In this document: positions 17,481 through 28,499 of the stretch, in pieces
Layout: every line of letters begins with the position of its first letter
Numbering within the stretch: the first letter of the stretch is position 1
Source of the DNA: Beggiatoa leptomitoformis
GTDB taxonomy: Bacteria; Pseudomonadota; Gammaproteobacteria; Beggiatoales; Beggiatoaceae
NCBI RefSeq assembly: GCF_001305575.3
Contig: NZ_CP012373.2
Span: forward strand, 62,001 to 126,000
Direction: 5' to 3'
Length of the DNA: 64,000 nt
Notes under the pieces: model-generated
Database searches by the model: none
What the model was told of the DNA's origin: nothing
Seen by the model: only the letters and a program-made list of their open reading frames with translations
Program-made: the position numbers and the translations under genes

Positions 17481-18401
17481 ATGACTGTGAATACAACCCA
17501 CTGGGGAAAAGTTGCCGTATTAATGGGGGGAACATCCGCAGAACGTGATGTGTCTTTAAAAAGTGGGCGCGCTGTATTAACAGCCCTATTAAATCAAGAG
17601 GTTGATGCGATAGGTATCGATACAGGCGTGGGTAGCTTATTAGAGAAATTAACTGAAAACAGTTACGATCACGTGTTTATTGCCCTACATGGGCGCGGTG
17701 GTGAAGATGGTACGGTACAAGGGCTGTTAGAACAGTTAGGATTACCCTACACGGGCAGCGGCGTATTAGGCTCTGCTTTGGCAATGGATAAATACCGTAC
17801 AAAACTCGTTTGGGAAGGCTTAGGATTACCCACGCCGCCGTGTGTACTGCTAACGGAAAAAACTGATTTTAACAATGTTGTTACCAAATTAGGCTTACCA
17901 CTGATGGTAAAACCTGCCAGTGAAGGCTCTAGCGTTGGCATGAGTAAAGTTAATGATGTTGTAGAAATACAACAAGCCTATGAACTTGCAAAGCAGTTTG
18001 ATCAAGTAGTTATCGCTGAAAAATACATTAGTGGTGTAGAATATACAGCCAGCATTGTACAAAACCAATCCTTGCCTATCATCCGCTTAGAAACCCCAAG
18101 GGTTTTCTATGATTATGAAGCGAAGTACAGCGACAATACACAAACCCGTTATATTTGCCCATCTGGTCTAGCACCCGACCAAGAAACCACCTTGCAACAA
18201 TTAGCGTTACAAGCTTTTTTAGCCGTTGGTGCAACAGGATGGGGACGAGTAGATTTAATGTGTGATGCAACGGGACAAGCTTGGTTGTTAGAAGTTAATA
18301 CCGTTCCCGGTATGACCGACCATAGTCTTGTTCCTATGGCGGCTAAGGCGGCAGGCATTGATTTTGATAATTTAGTGTTACAAATCCTAGCAAGCACATG
18401 A
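17481..18401 (+). CDS. ddl: D-alanine--D-alanine ligase
   Basis: An ATP-grasp ligase that makes the D-Ala-D-Ala dipeptide for the peptidoglycan stem. From the ATG at 17481 (MTVNTTHWGKVAVLMGGTSA) it is 306 residues, the same as E. coli DdlB; a TTG at 17466 would add five residues. Motifs: LMGGTSAERDVSLKSG, FIALHGRGGEDGTVQGLLE, the ATP loop KPASEGSSVGMSKV, EKYISGVEYTASIV, and the metal-binding end LLEVNTVPGMTDHSLVPMAA. The stop overlaps the ftsQ ATG by four bases. Confidence 0.96.
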   Translation: MTVNTTHWGKVAVLMGGTSAERDVSLKSGRAVLTALLNQEVDAIGIDTGVGSLLEKLTENSYDHVFIALHGRGGEDGTVQGLLEQLGLPYTGSGVLGSALAMDKYRTKLVWEGLGLPTPPCVLLTEKTDFNNVVTKLGLPLMVKPASEGSSVGMSKVNDVVEIQQAYELAKQFDQVVIAEKYISGVEYTASIVQNQSLPIIRLETPRVFYDYEAKYSDNTQTRYICPSGLAPDQETTLQQLALQAFLAVGATGWGRVDLMCDATGQAWLLEVNTVPGMTDHSLVPMAAKAAGIDFDNLVLQILAST

Positions 18402-19393
18402 AAAAAACCTTGTCTTTACGCAGCACACGACGTACAGACGAAAAACGCGCCGTTGTTAAGCGCGGCAATGGGCAAGCACGGCGCGCAGTTACTCATACCA
18501 CGCTAGGAATATACAATTTTCTTAACAAGATAATTGATAATATTCAAACGGGTTTTGCCTATTTTGTTCAAGGCATAATCTTTGTTATCCCTTATATATT
18601 GCCTTACTGGAAAAATATTGTTTTCGTCTTCTTTTTATTGGGATTAATTGCAGGCGGTGTCGTATGGATACAAAATCCTCGCAACGTCCCTATTCATGAA
18701 GTAGTAATTGAAGGTAATCAGCGAGTTAGCACGCAATCTGTGCGTGAAGCTATCGCCCCTTATGTTACTGGCAGTTTATGGCAAGTGGATGAACAAGCGA
18801 TTCAAACCACACTGGCAAAAATTGCTTGGATAGCAACGGTTAGTATTGAACGGCAATGGATGGATACGCTTTTAGTTAAAATAGAAGAGTATCAGGCTGT
18901 TGGACATTGGCGTGTCGCAAGTGCAACCACCAATAATCCCGTCTCCTCCCCTAAAGGGATATTACAGTTAGTCAGCGAAAAAGGCATTATATTTGAAGTC
19001 CCCGAACAAACTATTACCTTACCGCAATTACAAGGATTAGAAGATAACGCACCAGAAGTTGCGGCATTGTATAAAACGGCACAAGATTTGTTACGTACTA
19101 AAGGACTACAAATTAATGAGTTTGGCTGTAATCAACGCTATGCGTGGTATATTGTTTTAAACAATGGCATCAAACTAATACTGGGGCGTGGTGATAATAC
19201 CCAACGATTACAACGGTTTTTAGAAATTTACGATAAGCTAACGACACAGTTTCCACTTTGTTCGACGAGTCAATCAGCACAAAAGAAAAGTAAAAAGTCC
19301 CCAACCACCTGTCAACCAGCAATCAGTAAAAGCGTAAAATTAATGGTAGATTTACGTTATACCAACGGCGTTGCAGTACGCTTGGCTCAGTAG
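18398..19393 (+). CDS. ftsQ: Cell division protein FtsQ
   Basis: A bitopic divisome protein that recruits FtsB/FtsL. The 331-residue chain has a basic cytoplasmic N-terminus (RSTRRTDEKRAVVKRGN), one transmembrane segment at about residues 68-90 (NIVFVFFLLGLIAGGVVWIQ), then a POTRA domain (IHEVVIEGNQRVSTQSVREA) and the FtsQ beta domain. It is longer than E. coli FtsQ (276), partly from an extended cytoplasmic tail and a short Ser/Lys-rich insertion near residue 300 (SQSAQKKSKKSPTTCQ). It overlaps ddl by ATGA and ends 13 bases before ftsA, as expected in the dcw operon. Confidence 0.93.
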   Translation: MKKTLSLRSTRRTDEKRAVVKRGNGQARRAVTHTTLGIYNFLNKIIDNIQTGFAYFVQGIIFVIPYILPYWKNIVFVFFLLGLIAGGVVWIQNPRNVPIHEVVIEGNQRVSTQSVREAIAPYVTGSLWQVDEQAIQTTLAKIAWIATVSIERQWMDTLLVKIEEYQAVGHWRVASATTNNPVSSPKGILQLVSEKGIIFEVPEQTITLPQLQGLEDNAPEVAALYKTAQDLLRTKGLQINEFGCNQRYAWYIVLNNGIKLILGRGDNTQRLQRFLEIYDKLTTQFPLCSTSQSAQKKSKKSPTTCQPAISKSVKLMVDLRYTNGVAVRLAQ

Positions 19394-19406
19394 AGCGAGG
19401 AATAAA

Positions 19407-20642
19407 ATGGCAAAAGATAAAAATTTAATCGTAGGCTTAGATATTGGCACTTCTAAAGTAGTTGCCATTGTTGGAGAAATTCCCGCAGAAGGTAATGAAG
19501 TTGAAATTATCGGCATCGGACAACATCCCTCACGGGGACTGAAAAAAGGGGTTGTTGTCAATATTGAATCTACGGTTCATTCTATTCAACGCGCCATTGA
19601 AGAAGCAGAATTGATGTCGGGTTGTGAAATTCACTCCGTCTTTACAGGCATTTCTGGCAGCCATATTCGGAGTATGAATTCACATGGTATTGTTGCAATT
19701 CGGGATAAAGAAGTCACCCAAGATGATATCGACCGTGTTTTAGACGCAGCACGTGCGGTTGCCATTCCTGCCGACCAAAAAATTATTCACGTCCTAGCCC
19801 AAGAGTTTGTCATTGATAATCAAGAAGGGGTACGTGAGCCAATTGGTATGTCTGGCGTGCGTTTGGAAGCAAAAGTACATCTGGTTTCTGGAGCGGTCAG
19901 TGCGGCACAAAATATTGTCCGTTGTGTACGTTTATGCGGTTTAGAAGTTGACGATATTATTTTGCAACAATTAGCGTCTAGCGAAGCCGTTTTAACCGAA
20001 GATGAAAAAGATTTAGGCGTTTGTTTAGTCGACATAGGGGGGGGAACGACAGATATTGCTATATTTATTGAAGGGGCAATTCGTTACACCGCCGTTATTC
20101 CCATTGCAGGCGACCAAGTCACTAATGATATTGCTGTAGCGATGCGCACACCAACCCAATATGCAGAAGAAATTAAAATTAAATATGCGTGTGCGTTAGC
20201 AAACTTAGCCAATGCAGATGAAATGATAGAAGTACCCAGTGTTGGTGCGCGTCCGCCCCGTTATTTAGCGCGTCAAACCTTGGCTGATGTGGTTGAACCC
20301 CGTTATGAAGAACTATTTACCCTTGTACAATCAGTCTTACGGCGTAGCGGTTATGAAGATTTAATTGCGGCTGGTTTGGTGATTACAGGGGGGAGTGCCA
20401 AAATGGATGGTGTTGTTGAATTGGCTGAAGAAGTCTTTCACATGCCCGTCCGCATTGGCTACCCGCGTTATGTATCTGGCTTGGTTGATGTGGTACGTAA
20501 CCCCATGCACGCGACGGGTGTCGGTTTGTTGCTTTTCGGACATCATCACCGTCATGAACGAATGTCAGATATTGCCAGCACGGGCGGGGGATTTAAAAAT
20601 GTCTTTACCCGTATGAAAAACTGGTTTCAAGGTAATTTTTGA
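19407..20642 (+). CDS. ftsA: Cell division protein FtsA
   Basis: An actin-like ATPase that tethers FtsZ to the membrane. The ATG at 19407 (MAKDKNLIVGLDIGTSKVVA) follows GAGG at 19397-19400 and gives 411 residues; a TTG frame 12 codons longer is not preferred. ATP-site blocks are GLDIGTSKVVAIVGE, CLVDIGGGTTDIAIF and GLVITGGSAKMDGVVELAEE. The C-terminal amphipathic membrane-targeting helix is visible as NVFTRMKNWFQGNF. It is followed by a 239-base gap before ftsZ, so ftsZ probably has its own promoter(s) as well. Confidence 0.97.
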   Translation: MAKDKNLIVGLDIGTSKVVAIVGEIPAEGNEVEIIGIGQHPSRGLKKGVVVNIESTVHSIQRAIEEAELMSGCEIHSVFTGISGSHIRSMNSHGIVAIRDKEVTQDDIDRVLDAARAVAIPADQKIIHVLAQEFVIDNQEGVREPIGMSGVRLEAKVHLVSGAVSAAQNIVRCVRLCGLEVDDIILQQLASSEAVLTEDEKDLGVCLVDIGGGTTDIAIFIEGAIRYTAVIPIAGDQVTNDIAVAMRTPTQYAEEIKIKYACALANLANADEMIEVPSVGARPPRYLARQTLADVVEPRYEELFTLVQSVLRRSGYEDLIAAGLVITGGSAKMDGVVELAEEVFHMPVRIGYPRYVSGLVDVVRNPMHATGVGLLLFGHHHRHERMSDIASTGGGFKNVFTRMKNWFQGNF

Positions 20643-20853
20643 TGTATATCAATAAAATGTTTTTTTAGCCTTATCTACAGTCATTATGCGTCATTACAAA
20701 ATTAAAGTAGATATAAGACTGCTTAGAAAAGAATGGCATAATTTCTGCGATAATTGCCCATTAGAAAAAAAAACGCTTCGCAGATACTGAACATCTTGCT
20801 ATAAAGCTATAATTCGGATTAGATTACAAGGATTCTTAACAGTTATCATAGCC

Positions 20854-20873
20854 ATGCGCTAGCGCATAGGAGG
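20854..20873 (+). promoter_or_regulatory. 14-bp perfect palindrome directly joined to the ftsZ Shine-Dalgarno
   Basis: ATGCGCTAGCGCAT (20854-20867) is a perfect palindrome whose last base touches AGGAGG (20868-20873), the ribosome binding site eight bases before the ftsZ GTG. As RNA it could form a 5-bp stem with a CTAG loop next to the site; as DNA it could be a dimer-binding operator. It also holds a start-stop mini-frame ATG CGC TAG. The strong AGGAGG decides the GTG start. Confidence 0.6.
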
Positions 20874-20881
20874 TCTTTATT

Positions 20882-22114
20882 GTGTTTGAATTAATGGATA
20901 CTTTTAGCCAAAACGCGGTGATTAAAGTCATCGGCGTGGGGGGCGGTGGTGGTAATGCAGTTGAACACATGTTAGCAGGCAGCATTGAAGGTGTTGAGTT
21001 TATTTGTGCCAACACCGATGCACAAGCACTGCGTAACTCTTCTGCACGTACCGTTTTACAATTAGGCACAGATGTTACTAAAGGCTTAGGGGCAGGTGCC
21101 AATCCTGAAGTTGGACAACAATCCGCGCTTGAAGATAGGGAACGTATCATGGCTGTGTTAGAAGGCACAGACATGGTATTTATTACCGCAGGGATGGGCG
21201 GCGGTACAGGAACAGGTGCAGCACCTGTTGTTGCACAAGTTGCTAAAGAATTGGGTGTTTTAACCGTTGCCGTTGTAACCCGTCCCTTCCCTTTTGAAGG
21301 AAGAAAACGCTCATCTGTTGCGGAACAAGGAATTAAAGATTTAGCACAACATGTTGATTCATTGATTGTTATTCCCAATGAAAAATTATTAAGTGTGTTA
21401 GGTAAAGATTCTAGTTTATTAGATGCATTTAAAGCGGCTAATAACGTACTTTACAGTGCGGTACAAGGGATTTCTGAACTCATCACACGCCCCGGTTTGA
21501 TTAACGTTGACTTTGCAGACGTAAAAACCGTTATGCAGGAAATGGGCATGGCGATGATGGGAACAGGTAAAGCAAAAGGTGAGGGTAGGGCGCGAAAAGC
21601 CGCAATGGAAGCCATTTCCAGCCCCTTACTTGAAGATATAGATTTATCAGGTGCGCGTGGCATTTTAGTCAATATGACCGCTGGTTTAGATTTAACCATT
21701 GGTGAATTTGAAGAAATGGGCGATGTCATTGAAGAATTCGCCTCAGAAAATGCAACCGTGGTAGTTGGTACTGTACTTGACCCTGATATCAAAGAAGAAT
21801 TACGAGTTACGGTTATTGCAACAGGCGTAAGCCAACAAAATAGTGGTGCGCATTTTACGACAGGTCGTCAAACCATTACTGAAAATCGTCACGCGCCTAA
21901 TGTAAAAACCCTACCGTTTACAAATAGTAAGAGTATGCCAGCAGAACGCGAGCGGGTCGCCAGCAAGGTTGATGATTATAAGGATTACGATAAATCCCCA
22001 TTAGTGCGCCGTCAATCCGACGGGCATGAAAAAACCTTAGAACATTCAGATAATAACCATCCTAGTGAAACCTACTTGGATATTCCCGCTTTTTTGCGCC
22101 GTCAAGCGGATTAG
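20882..22114 (+). CDS. ftsZ: Cell division GTPase FtsZ
   Basis: The tubulin homologue that forms the Z ring. The protein has 410 residues from a GTG start ([20 protein letters not shown]), spaced eight bases from AGGAGG. Motifs: [13 protein letters not shown], the tubulin signature [20 protein letters not shown], the T7 catalytic loop region [12 protein letters not shown], a variable linker (residues about 320-395), and the conserved C-terminal peptide [13 protein letters not shown] that binds FtsA/ZipA. A hairpin terminator follows, separating ftsZ from lpxC. Confidence 0.98.
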   Translation: MFELMDTFSQNAVIKVIGVGGGGGNAVEHMLAGSIEGVEFICANTDAQALRNSSARTVLQLGTDVTKGLGAGANPEVGQQSALEDRERIMAVLEGTDMVFITAGMGGGTGTGAAPVVAQVAKELGVLTVAVVTRPFPFEGRKRSSVAEQGIKDLAQHVDSLIVIPNEKLLSVLGKDSSLLDAFKAANNVLYSAVQGISELITRPGLINVDFADVKTVMQEMGMAMMGTGKAKGEGRARKAAMEAISSPLLEDIDLSGARGILVNMTAGLDLTIGEFEEMGDVIEEFASENATVVVGTVLDPDIKEELRVTVIATGVSQQNSGAHFTTGRQTITENRHAPNVKTLPFTNSKSMPAERERVASKVDDYKDYDKSPLVRRQSDGHEKTLEHSDNNHPSETYLDIPAFLRRQAD

Positions 22115-22556
22115 TTTTATTCCCAACACAATACGGTCATCATCGTATAATGCTTAAAACGAGAGGGACGTTTGTATCAGCCACTTTCTGAGACAAACAG
22201 TCCCTACTTGTTTTTTTAATGTCTGAAAATTACTTATGACGTGACGTAATAACTTGACAGATAGTCAGATTAATCGTATTGTTGCACTGCAACAAAAAAT
22301 TTCATTCTTTATACTTAAGCCTGTATAGAGGCTTTGTCGGTTATATACACTGTTTTTTAGCCCCTATACGCAATACAATAGACTTACAAGCCCATCTGGT
22401 ATGAAAATTTCATACTAACTAAATAGTTTTATTTAATAACCCCTTTAGTAGTAATTTTTAGAAATTTTTTACCTATCTATACAATGGATAGCCTAGCAGG
22501 ATTATCGTGATGGTTAGTCGCTGCCTATCCGAGCTATCGTGGAGATATAAAAAACA
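22115..22556. other. Intergenic region ftsZ-lpxC (442 bases)
   Basis: It holds the ftsZ terminator (22164-22217) and a second inverted repeat, GTATAGAGGCT at 22323-22333 with AGCCCCTATAC at 22359-22369. A third weak stem GGATAG..CTATCC lies just before the lpxC start. The region around 22255-22320 is AT-rich and likely carries the lpxC promoter. No coding frame is convincing. Confidence 0.55.
22164..22217 (+). terminator. Terminator after ftsZ
   Basis: AGGGACGTTTGTATCAG at 22164-22180 pairs with CTGAGACAAACAGTCCCT at 22188-22205, with small bulges, and is followed by ACTTG and then seven T. It lies about 50 bases after the ftsZ stop. Confidence 0.8.
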
Positions 22557-23471
22557 ATGATAAAGCAACGTACCTTGAAAAATGTGATTCGAGCCACGGG
22601 TGTTGGCTTGCACACAGGAGAAAAGGTTTTTCTTACCCTACGTCCTGCCGCGCCTGATACAGGTATTGTTTTTCGACGCGTTGATGTATCTCCGCCAGTA
22701 GATATTGCCGCCCATGCAGAAAACGTGGGGGATACCCGCCTTTCTACAACCCTAGTGAATGGACATGTCAAAATCTCAACGGTTGAACATTTACTATCTG
22801 CTTTTGCGGGCTTAGGTATTGATAATGCTTATGTTGATATTAGCGCGCCCGAAGTTCCCATTATGGACGGGAGTGCAGGGCCTTTTGTTTTCTTAATTCA
22901 GTCAGCGGGTATTGAAGAACAACACGCCCCAAAACGCTATATACGCATCAAACGTAAAATTCAAGTACAACAAGGTGATAAGTGGGCAAAATTTGAACCC
23001 TTCAACGGGTTTAAAGTCAACTTTCGCATAGAGTTTGACCACCCCGTTTTTAAACGCACGCGCCAATACGCGGAAATGGATTTTTCTAAAACATCTTTTG
23101 TAAAAGAAATTAGTCGCGCACGAACCTTTGGTTTTATGCACGAAATCGAATTATTACGTGAAAATAAATTAGCCTTAGGCGGTAGTTTAGACAATGCGAT
23201 TGTGGTGGATGACTATCGCATTCTTAATGAGGACGGCTTACGCTACGATGATGAATTTGTTCGCCATAAAATCTTAGATGTCCTTGGTGACATTTACCTA
23301 TTAGGACATGGGCTTATAGGTGCATTCAGCGGTCATAAGTCAGGGCATGAATTAAATAACTTACTGCTCAGAACCTTATTAGCGGACAAAAAAGCGTGGG
23401 AACTGGTTACATTTGATGATGAACAAGTACATAGCCTGCCCATCGGATGTCTTCAACCCTTATTTGTATGA
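22557..23471 (+). CDS. lpxC: UDP-3-O-acyl-N-acetylglucosamine deacetylase
   Basis: A zinc enzyme for the committed step of lipid A synthesis, so the organism makes LPS. The 304-residue length matches the family. Zinc ligands and active site: [17 protein letters not shown] (first His), and [20 protein letters not shown] followed by [12 protein letters not shown] (second His, Asp and catalytic His). The start [20 protein letters not shown] is canonical, with GGAG 12 bases upstream. It keeps the gammaproteobacterial position after ftsZ and before secA. Its 3' end overlaps the convergent DciA-like gene by 19 bases. Confidence 0.98.
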   Translation: MIKQRTLKNVIRATGVGLHTGEKVFLTLRPAAPDTGIVFRRVDVSPPVDIAAHAENVGDTRLSTTLVNGHVKISTVEHLLSAFAGLGIDNAYVDISAPEVPIMDGSAGPFVFLIQSAGIEEQHAPKRYIRIKRKIQVQQGDKWAKFEPFNGFKVNFRIEFDHPVFKRTRQYAEMDFSKTSFVKEISRARTFGFMHEIELLRENKLALGGSLDNAIVVDDYRILNEDGLRYDDEFVRHKILDVLGDIYLLGHGLIGAFSGHKSGHELNNLLLRTLLADKKAWELVTFDDEQVHSLPIGCLQPLFV

Positions 23472-23911
23472 CGAGCTAGGCGCAATAAAGCATTTCGCAA
23501 TCCTTGATCTTTTAAATTGTGAGCTACATTTTGTAGGAGCATTGCGGTTTCATGTGATAAGGATGGACGACGTTTGTCAGTCTGCATGAGTGAGGGTTTT
23601 ACTAAGGCGGTATCAAGCGAATGCACTTTAATTTCTATCTTTTTGATGCGTAATGGTTGCAAAAAAGGGTCGCTTTGCCAAGTGTGTAAAATCTCTTCAC
23701 TCATATAACGTAAACGGGTTGCATACGGTGCGCTATCCGCCCAAAGAACAACAACCTGTTCACGCACATTCGCAACAGAACAATGATGACGTAAGACTGT
23801 GGGCAAATGTTCTTTTAAGGCTCGATCAATCTGTTGTAAAGCGGCGCACCGCTCGATAACGGTGTGTACTATATGACTAGAATGATTCAAAATTTGTAAA
23901 ACAGTTTTCAT
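23453..23911 (-). CDS. DciA-like (DUF721) protein
   Basis: The 152-residue protein matches the DUF721 pattern: [20 protein letters not shown], then [17 protein letters not shown] and a late IKKIEIKV strand. DUF721 is the domain of DciA, the predicted loader of the replicative helicase DnaB in bacteria without DnaC. In many gammaproteobacteria a DUF721 gene lies in the lpxC-secA interval, as here. The C-terminal 50 residues are helical ([20 protein letters not shown]), a helical tail I cannot name. The gene runs opposite to its neighbours and overlaps lpxC by 19 bases. Confidence 0.8.
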   Translation of the reverse strand: MKTVLQILNHSSHIVHTVIERCAALQQIDRALKEHLPTVLRHHCSVANVREQVVVLWADSAPYATRLRYMSEEILHTWQSDPFLQPLRIKKIEIKVHSLDTALVKPSLMQTDKRRPSLSHETAMLLQNVAHNLKDQGLRNALLRLARHTNKG

Positions 23912-24215
23912 TATTTATTCAAATAAAATTAGTTTTTCATGTCACTCATTCTAGCTGATTTCTCACCACATTATAAATTTTTACACGCGCTTTATATTGC
24001 CTCGCAATCTTATTCCTTAAAAACTTGAGGATTATTTCGCCTTTATTTTGTCAGTCATAAGCCCATTACGGTAAACTATACAGATAAAGCGCGTTTCGCG
24101 TATGCGATGTCATTTTGGACTACGCATTTAACCGTTTTTGTGTTTCTTTTTTATAGAGAAAATAACACTAACTCTCCCGTTTCTTCAGCCTACATTTTAA
24201 AGACATCAACAACCC
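23912..24215. other. Intergenic region upstream of secA (304 bases)
   Basis: A region between the divergent DciA-like and secA genes; it must contain promoters for both. There is no secM-like arrest peptide frame before secA. A GCGCGTTTCGCG-like small inverted stretch (about 24089-24102) is the only structure seen. Confidence 0.5.
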
Positions 24216-26999
24216 ATGTTAGGAAACCTGCTAAAAAAAATCTTCGGTAGCCGTAATGAACGGCTGGTCAAACGCATGATGAAAACAGTCGAGCAAATTA
24301 ACGCGCTCGAACCAAGCCTCAGCGGTTTAAGCGATGCAGAACTGAGTCATAAAACAATTGAGTTTCGGGAGCGTTTGAAACAGGGCGCGACACTAGACGA
24401 TTTATTACCTGAAGCCTTTGCCGTTGTCCGTGAAACGGGGAAACGGGTGCTAAATATGCGCCATTTCGACATGCAACTTATCGGTGGTATGGTACTCCAT
24501 CAAGGTAAAATTGCTGAAATGCGTACAGGGGAAGGGAAAACCCTTGTTGCGACCTTACCCGCCTACTTAAACGCCTTATCGGGCGATGGCGTGCATGTGG
24601 TCACGGTCAATGACTATCTCGCACGACGTGACGCGGAATGGATGGGACGGGTTTATCGCTTTTTAGGAATGAGCGTTGGTGTTGTCGTGCCAAACATGCC
24701 CGCTGAAGAAAAACGTGACGCTTATTTAGCCGATATTACCTACGGCACAAATAACGAATTTGGTTTTGATTACTTACGCGATAACATGGCGTTTAGCATT
24801 ACTGATAGGATGCAACGCAAACTGAATTACGCAATTGTTGATGAAGTGGACTCCATTTTAATTGATGAAGCTCGCACCCCCCTGATTATCTCAGGGCCAA
24901 CAGATGATAATTCAGAATTATACCAACGGATTAACACCATTGTCCCCCGTCTAAAACCCCAACTGCGTGAACCGCAAAAAGATGATGAAGAAGAAGTACC
25001 GGGGGATTACTATGTTGATGAAAAAGCCAAACAAGTGCTTATCAGTGATGAAGGGCATCAACATATTGAAGAATTACTCATGCACGAAGGCTTGCTAAAT
25101 GAAGGCGAGAGTTTGTATGACTCCGCCAATATCAGCAAAATGCACCATATTCATGCCGCCCTTCGCGCCCATAGCCTTTTCCAACGGAACATTGATTACA
25201 TCGTTAAAGATGGACAAATCATCATTGTTGACGAATTTACAGGGCGCACCATGCAGGGTCGTCGCTGGTCAGAAGGCTTACACCAAGCCGTAGAAGCCAA
25301 AGAAGGCGTACCTGTTCAAAACGAAAACCAAACCCTCGCCTCTATCACCTTCCAAAACTTATTCCGCCTGTACAAAAAACTCTCAGGTATGACAGGAACG
25401 GCAGATACAGAAGCCTATGAATTTCAACAAATTTATGGCTTAGAAGTCGTCGTTATTCCCCCTCATCGTCCGATGATACGCAAAGACATGGGCGATTTAG
25501 TTTACCTAACTAAAGAAGAAAAATACAAAGCAATTCTGAATGATATAGTTGATTGTCGCAAACGTGGGCAACCCGTTTTAGTTGGTACAGCCTCTATTGA
25601 AAGCTCAGAAACCCTGTCTAACTTCTTGACACAAGAAAACATTCAACACCAAGTTCTTAATGCCAAATATCACGAACAAGAAGCCCACATCATCGCCCAA
25701 GCAGGACGCACAGGGGCTGTTACCATTGCCACCAACATGGCAGGACGTGGGACAGATATTATTTTAGGCGGAAATATTGAAGCAGAAACGCAACAACTAC
25801 ACGAAAATAAAGAAGCCCTAACCGAAGCGCAACTACAAGCCAAAGAAATTGAATTACGCGATGCGTGGAAAATCCAACATGAAGCCGTTTTAGCCAGTGG
25901 TGGTTTACACATTATTGGCACAGAACGCCATGAATCCCGACGGATTGACAACCAATTACGCGGACGTTCTGGACGACAAGGCGACCCCGGTTCTAGCCGT
26001 TTTTACCTCTCTTTAGAAGACAACCTAATGCGGATTTTTGCCTCCGACCGCATTACAGGACTCATGCAAAAACTAGGGATGGAAGAAGGCGAAGCCATTG
26101 AACACCCTTGGGTAACAAAAGCGATTGAAAACGCACAGCGCAAAGTAGAAGGACGCAACTTCGATATTCGTAAACAACTGCTCGAATATGATGATGTTGC
26201 CAATGACCAACGCAAAGTTATCTACGACCAACGCAACGAATTAATGGAATCGGACAATGTTTATGAAACCATTCAAGCGGTTCGTTTAGACGTTCTAAAT
26301 GAAATTATCGACACCCATATTCCGCCACAAAGTTTAGACGAATTATGGAATATCACAGGGCTAGAGAAGGCGATTGAAGAAACCTTTGGCGCAAAATTAC
26401 CCATTGCGCAATGGCTAGCAGAAGACCACAACTTACACGAAACCAGTTTACGGCAAAAAATTGCGGACACGCTAGAAACCGCCTACACAGAAAAAGCCCA
26501 ACAAGCGGGTGAAGATGTACTACGCCATTTTGAAAAAGCAGTCATGTTACAACTGCTAGATTCACAATGGAAAGAACACCTTGCTGCAATGGACTACCTC
26601 CGTCAAGGGATACACCTACGCGGTTATGCCCAAAAAAATCCCAAGCAAGAATACAAACGGGAAGCGTTTGAAATGTTCTCCAAATTACTAGAACGTTTTA
26701 AACAAGAATTGATTAGCGTGGTATCAAAAGTTCATGTTCGCACCCAAGAAGAAGTGGATGCTGTTGAAGAAGAAAGACGCAAACAAGCCGCCGCACTGGC
26801 ATCTATGCAATTTCAACACGCCCAAGTGGACGGACTAACCAATGAACTCACCAACGAACCTGCTGACGAAACCGCTAGCAAGAACGAATCCGCACAACAA
26901 GCCCCCTATGTTCGCCAAGTCCCAAAAGTAGGACGTAACGAGCCATGTCCTTGTGGGTCTGGCAAAAAATACAAATTGTGTCATGGTAAATTAGAATAA
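24216..26999 (+). CDS. secA: Preprotein translocase ATPase SecA
   Basis: The motor that drives proteins through SecYEG. It has 927 residues, about 25 longer than E. coli SecA. Walker A is in [20 protein letters not shown] (near residue 105) and the DEVD box in [18 protein letters not shown]. The second nucleotide fold has [18 protein letters not shown] and [20 protein letters not shown]. The C-terminal zinc motif [19 protein letters not shown] binds SecB and phospholipid. A Glu/Asn/Ala-rich linker before the zinc motif explains the extra length. ATG at 24216. Confidence 0.98.
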   Translation: MLGNLLKKIFGSRNERLVKRMMKTVEQINALEPSLSGLSDAELSHKTIEFRERLKQGATLDDLLPEAFAVVRETGKRVLNMRHFDMQLIGGMVLHQGKIAEMRTGEGKTLVATLPAYLNALSGDGVHVVTVNDYLARRDAEWMGRVYRFLGMSVGVVVPNMPAEEKRDAYLADITYGTNNEFGFDYLRDNMAFSITDRMQRKLNYAIVDEVDSILIDEARTPLIISGPTDDNSELYQRINTIVPRLKPQLREPQKDDEEEVPGDYYVDEKAKQVLISDEGHQHIEELLMHEGLLNEGESLYDSANISKMHHIHAALRAHSLFQRNIDYIVKDGQIIIVDEFTGRTMQGRRWSEGLHQAVEAKEGVPVQNENQTLASITFQNLFRLYKKLSGMTGTADTEAYEFQQIYGLEVVVIPPHRPMIRKDMGDLVYLTKEEKYKAILNDIVDCRKRGQPVLVGTASIESSETLSNFLTQENIQHQVLNAKYHEQEAHIIAQAGRTGAVTIATNMAGRGTDIILGGNIEAETQQLHENKEALTEAQLQAKEIELRDAWKIQHEAVLASGGLHIIGTERHESRRIDNQLRGRSGRQGDPGSSRFYLSLEDNLMRIFASDRITGLMQKLGMEEGEAIEHPWVTKAIENAQRKVEGRNFDIRKQLLEYDDVANDQRKVIYDQRNELMESDNVYETIQAVRLDVLNEIIDTHIPPQSLDELWNITGLEKAIEETFGAKLPIAQWLAEDHNLHETSLRQKIADTLETAYTEKAQQAGEDVLRHFEKAVMLQLLDSQWKEHLAAMDYLRQGIHLRGYAQKNPKQEYKREAFEMFSKLLERFKQELISVVSKVHVRTQEEVDAVEEERRKQAAALASMQFQHAQVDGLTNELTNEPADETASKNESAQQAPYVRQVPKVGRNEPCPCGSGKKYKLCHGKLE

Positions 27000-27124
27000 T
27001 AGAAAGCTCAAAACAATGATTGTATGCCTGTCATAATGTTTCCTTAACGTCAGGACATTAAGACAAAAACAGCAATCATTGCTTGAACGCTCTTCTTTTC
27101 ACCTTCACAACCTGCGCGGATACT

Positions 27125-28345
27125 ATGGCTGTCAACTTTCCCCCCTTTCCCGTTTTACACCCCATTAAAGGCATTAAACTCGGCACTGCCTTGGCGAAAA
27201 TAAAACCCACTGCAACCCGTGATGACATCACCCTATTTGAACTCGCCCCAACCAGCACCTGTGCGGCAGTTTTCACCCGCAATGCTTTTTGTGCTGCCCC
27301 TGTCATACTTGCCCGTCAACATTTAAACCAAACCATGCCCCGCTACTTACTGATAAATTCAGGCAATGCAAATGCAGGGACCGGTGAACAAGGCTTACAA
27401 GACGGACTAGCAAGCTGTAGCGCACTCGCAACGCTAGGCAATACCGAAAAAAATAAAGTATTACCTTTTTCTACAGGGGTCATTGGTCAACCACTACCCG
27501 TTGACAAACTGAGTGCCGCCTTGCCTACCGCAATACAAGCCCTCAGTGAAAATGGCTGGCAAAATGCAGCAAATGCCATTATGACCACCGACACCCTGCC
27601 CAAAGCCGCATCATTACAAACCACGCTACAAGGTCAAGCCCTTACTATTACAGGCATTGCCAAAGGGGCGGGCATGATACGCCCAGACATGGCAACAATG
27701 CTTGCGTTTATAGCGACAGATGCAAAAATTCCCGCTACTGTCCTACAAGCAGGGCTGAATTTAGCGGTGAATCAAAGTTTTAATCGAATCAGTGTTGATG
27801 GCGATACCTCAACCAATGATGCCTGTGTCCTTGTTGCCAGTGGACAAGGTGAAGTTAGCATTGATAACGAACAACATCCTCATTTTCCACTCTTTGTCCA
27901 ACAGCTTACCCACCTCTGCCAACAACTTGCACAAGCCATTGTGCGCGATGGAGAAGGTGCGACCAAATTTATCAGCATTCATGTTGAACAAGGCGCGACC
28001 AGCCAAGAATGTTTAGACGTTGCCTACACAATAGCCCATTCACCACTGGTTAAAACGGCATTTTTTGCCAGCGACGCAAACTGGGGACGCATTTTAGCAG
28101 CGGTTGGACGGGCAGGATTATCTAAACTCGTTTTAGAAGACATTGTGATTTATTTAGGCGATGTTTGCATTGTGCGACATGGCGGGCGGGCGACAGATTA
28201 CACAGAAGAACGCGGACAAGCCGTTATGGCGAATTCAGATATTAGCATTCGGATTTTGCTAGGACGTGGACAAGCACAAGAGATTGTATGGACTTGTGAT
28301 TTTTCTTATGATTATGTCAAGATTAATGCAGAGTATCGGACATAA
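27125..28345 (+). CDS. argJ: Glutamate N-acetyltransferase / amino-acid acetyltransferase (bifunctional ArgJ)
   Basis: ArgJ moves acetyl from N-acetylornithine to glutamate (cyclic arginine pathway) and may also use acetyl-CoA. From the ATG at 27125 (MAVNFPPFPVLHPIKGIKLG) it has 406 residues, the usual size; a TTG frame from 27083 is longer by 14. The self-cleavage site is in KGAGMIRPDMATMLAFIATD, where cleavage occurs before the Thr. Other blocks: LINSGNANAGTGEQG, FNRISVDGDTSTNDACVLVA and a C-terminal TDYTEERGQAVMANSDI. It follows secA in the same direction with a 125-base gap. Confidence 0.95.
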   Translation: MAVNFPPFPVLHPIKGIKLGTALAKIKPTATRDDITLFELAPTSTCAAVFTRNAFCAAPVILARQHLNQTMPRYLLINSGNANAGTGEQGLQDGLASCSALATLGNTEKNKVLPFSTGVIGQPLPVDKLSAALPTAIQALSENGWQNAANAIMTTDTLPKAASLQTTLQGQALTITGIAKGAGMIRPDMATMLAFIATDAKIPATVLQAGLNLAVNQSFNRISVDGDTSTNDACVLVASGQGEVSIDNEQHPHFPLFVQQLTHLCQQLAQAIVRDGEGATKFISIHVEQGATSQECLDVAYTIAHSPLVKTAFFASDANWGRILAAVGRAGLSKLVLEDIVIYLGDVCIVRHGGRATDYTEERGQAVMANSDISIRILLGRGQAQEIVWTCDFSYDYVKINAEYRT

Positions 28346-28352
28346 CCTTAAG

Positions 28353-28443
28353 AATCAACCTTGTAGGATGTGTTGGCTCATACTAATGCACCCTACAAGT
28401 TGTTTTACGCTAATAACGCATTATTTTTCAATTTTTATTGGCT
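28353..28443. repeat. 91-bp direct repeat, left copy
   Basis: From AATCAACCTTGTAGGATGTG to TTTTTATTGGCT, this is nearly identical to 29012-29102, both 91 bases. Each contains an internal inverted pair (TTGTAGGATG / GCACCCTACAA) like the core of the hairpin element at 10.3 kb. The two copies bracket the DUF2281/PIN pair. Confidence 0.85.
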
Positions 28444-28499
28444 AAGATTATTCCCATGTGAAAGATTGATTCAAACAATGCACGGTTTGGGGAATATAA

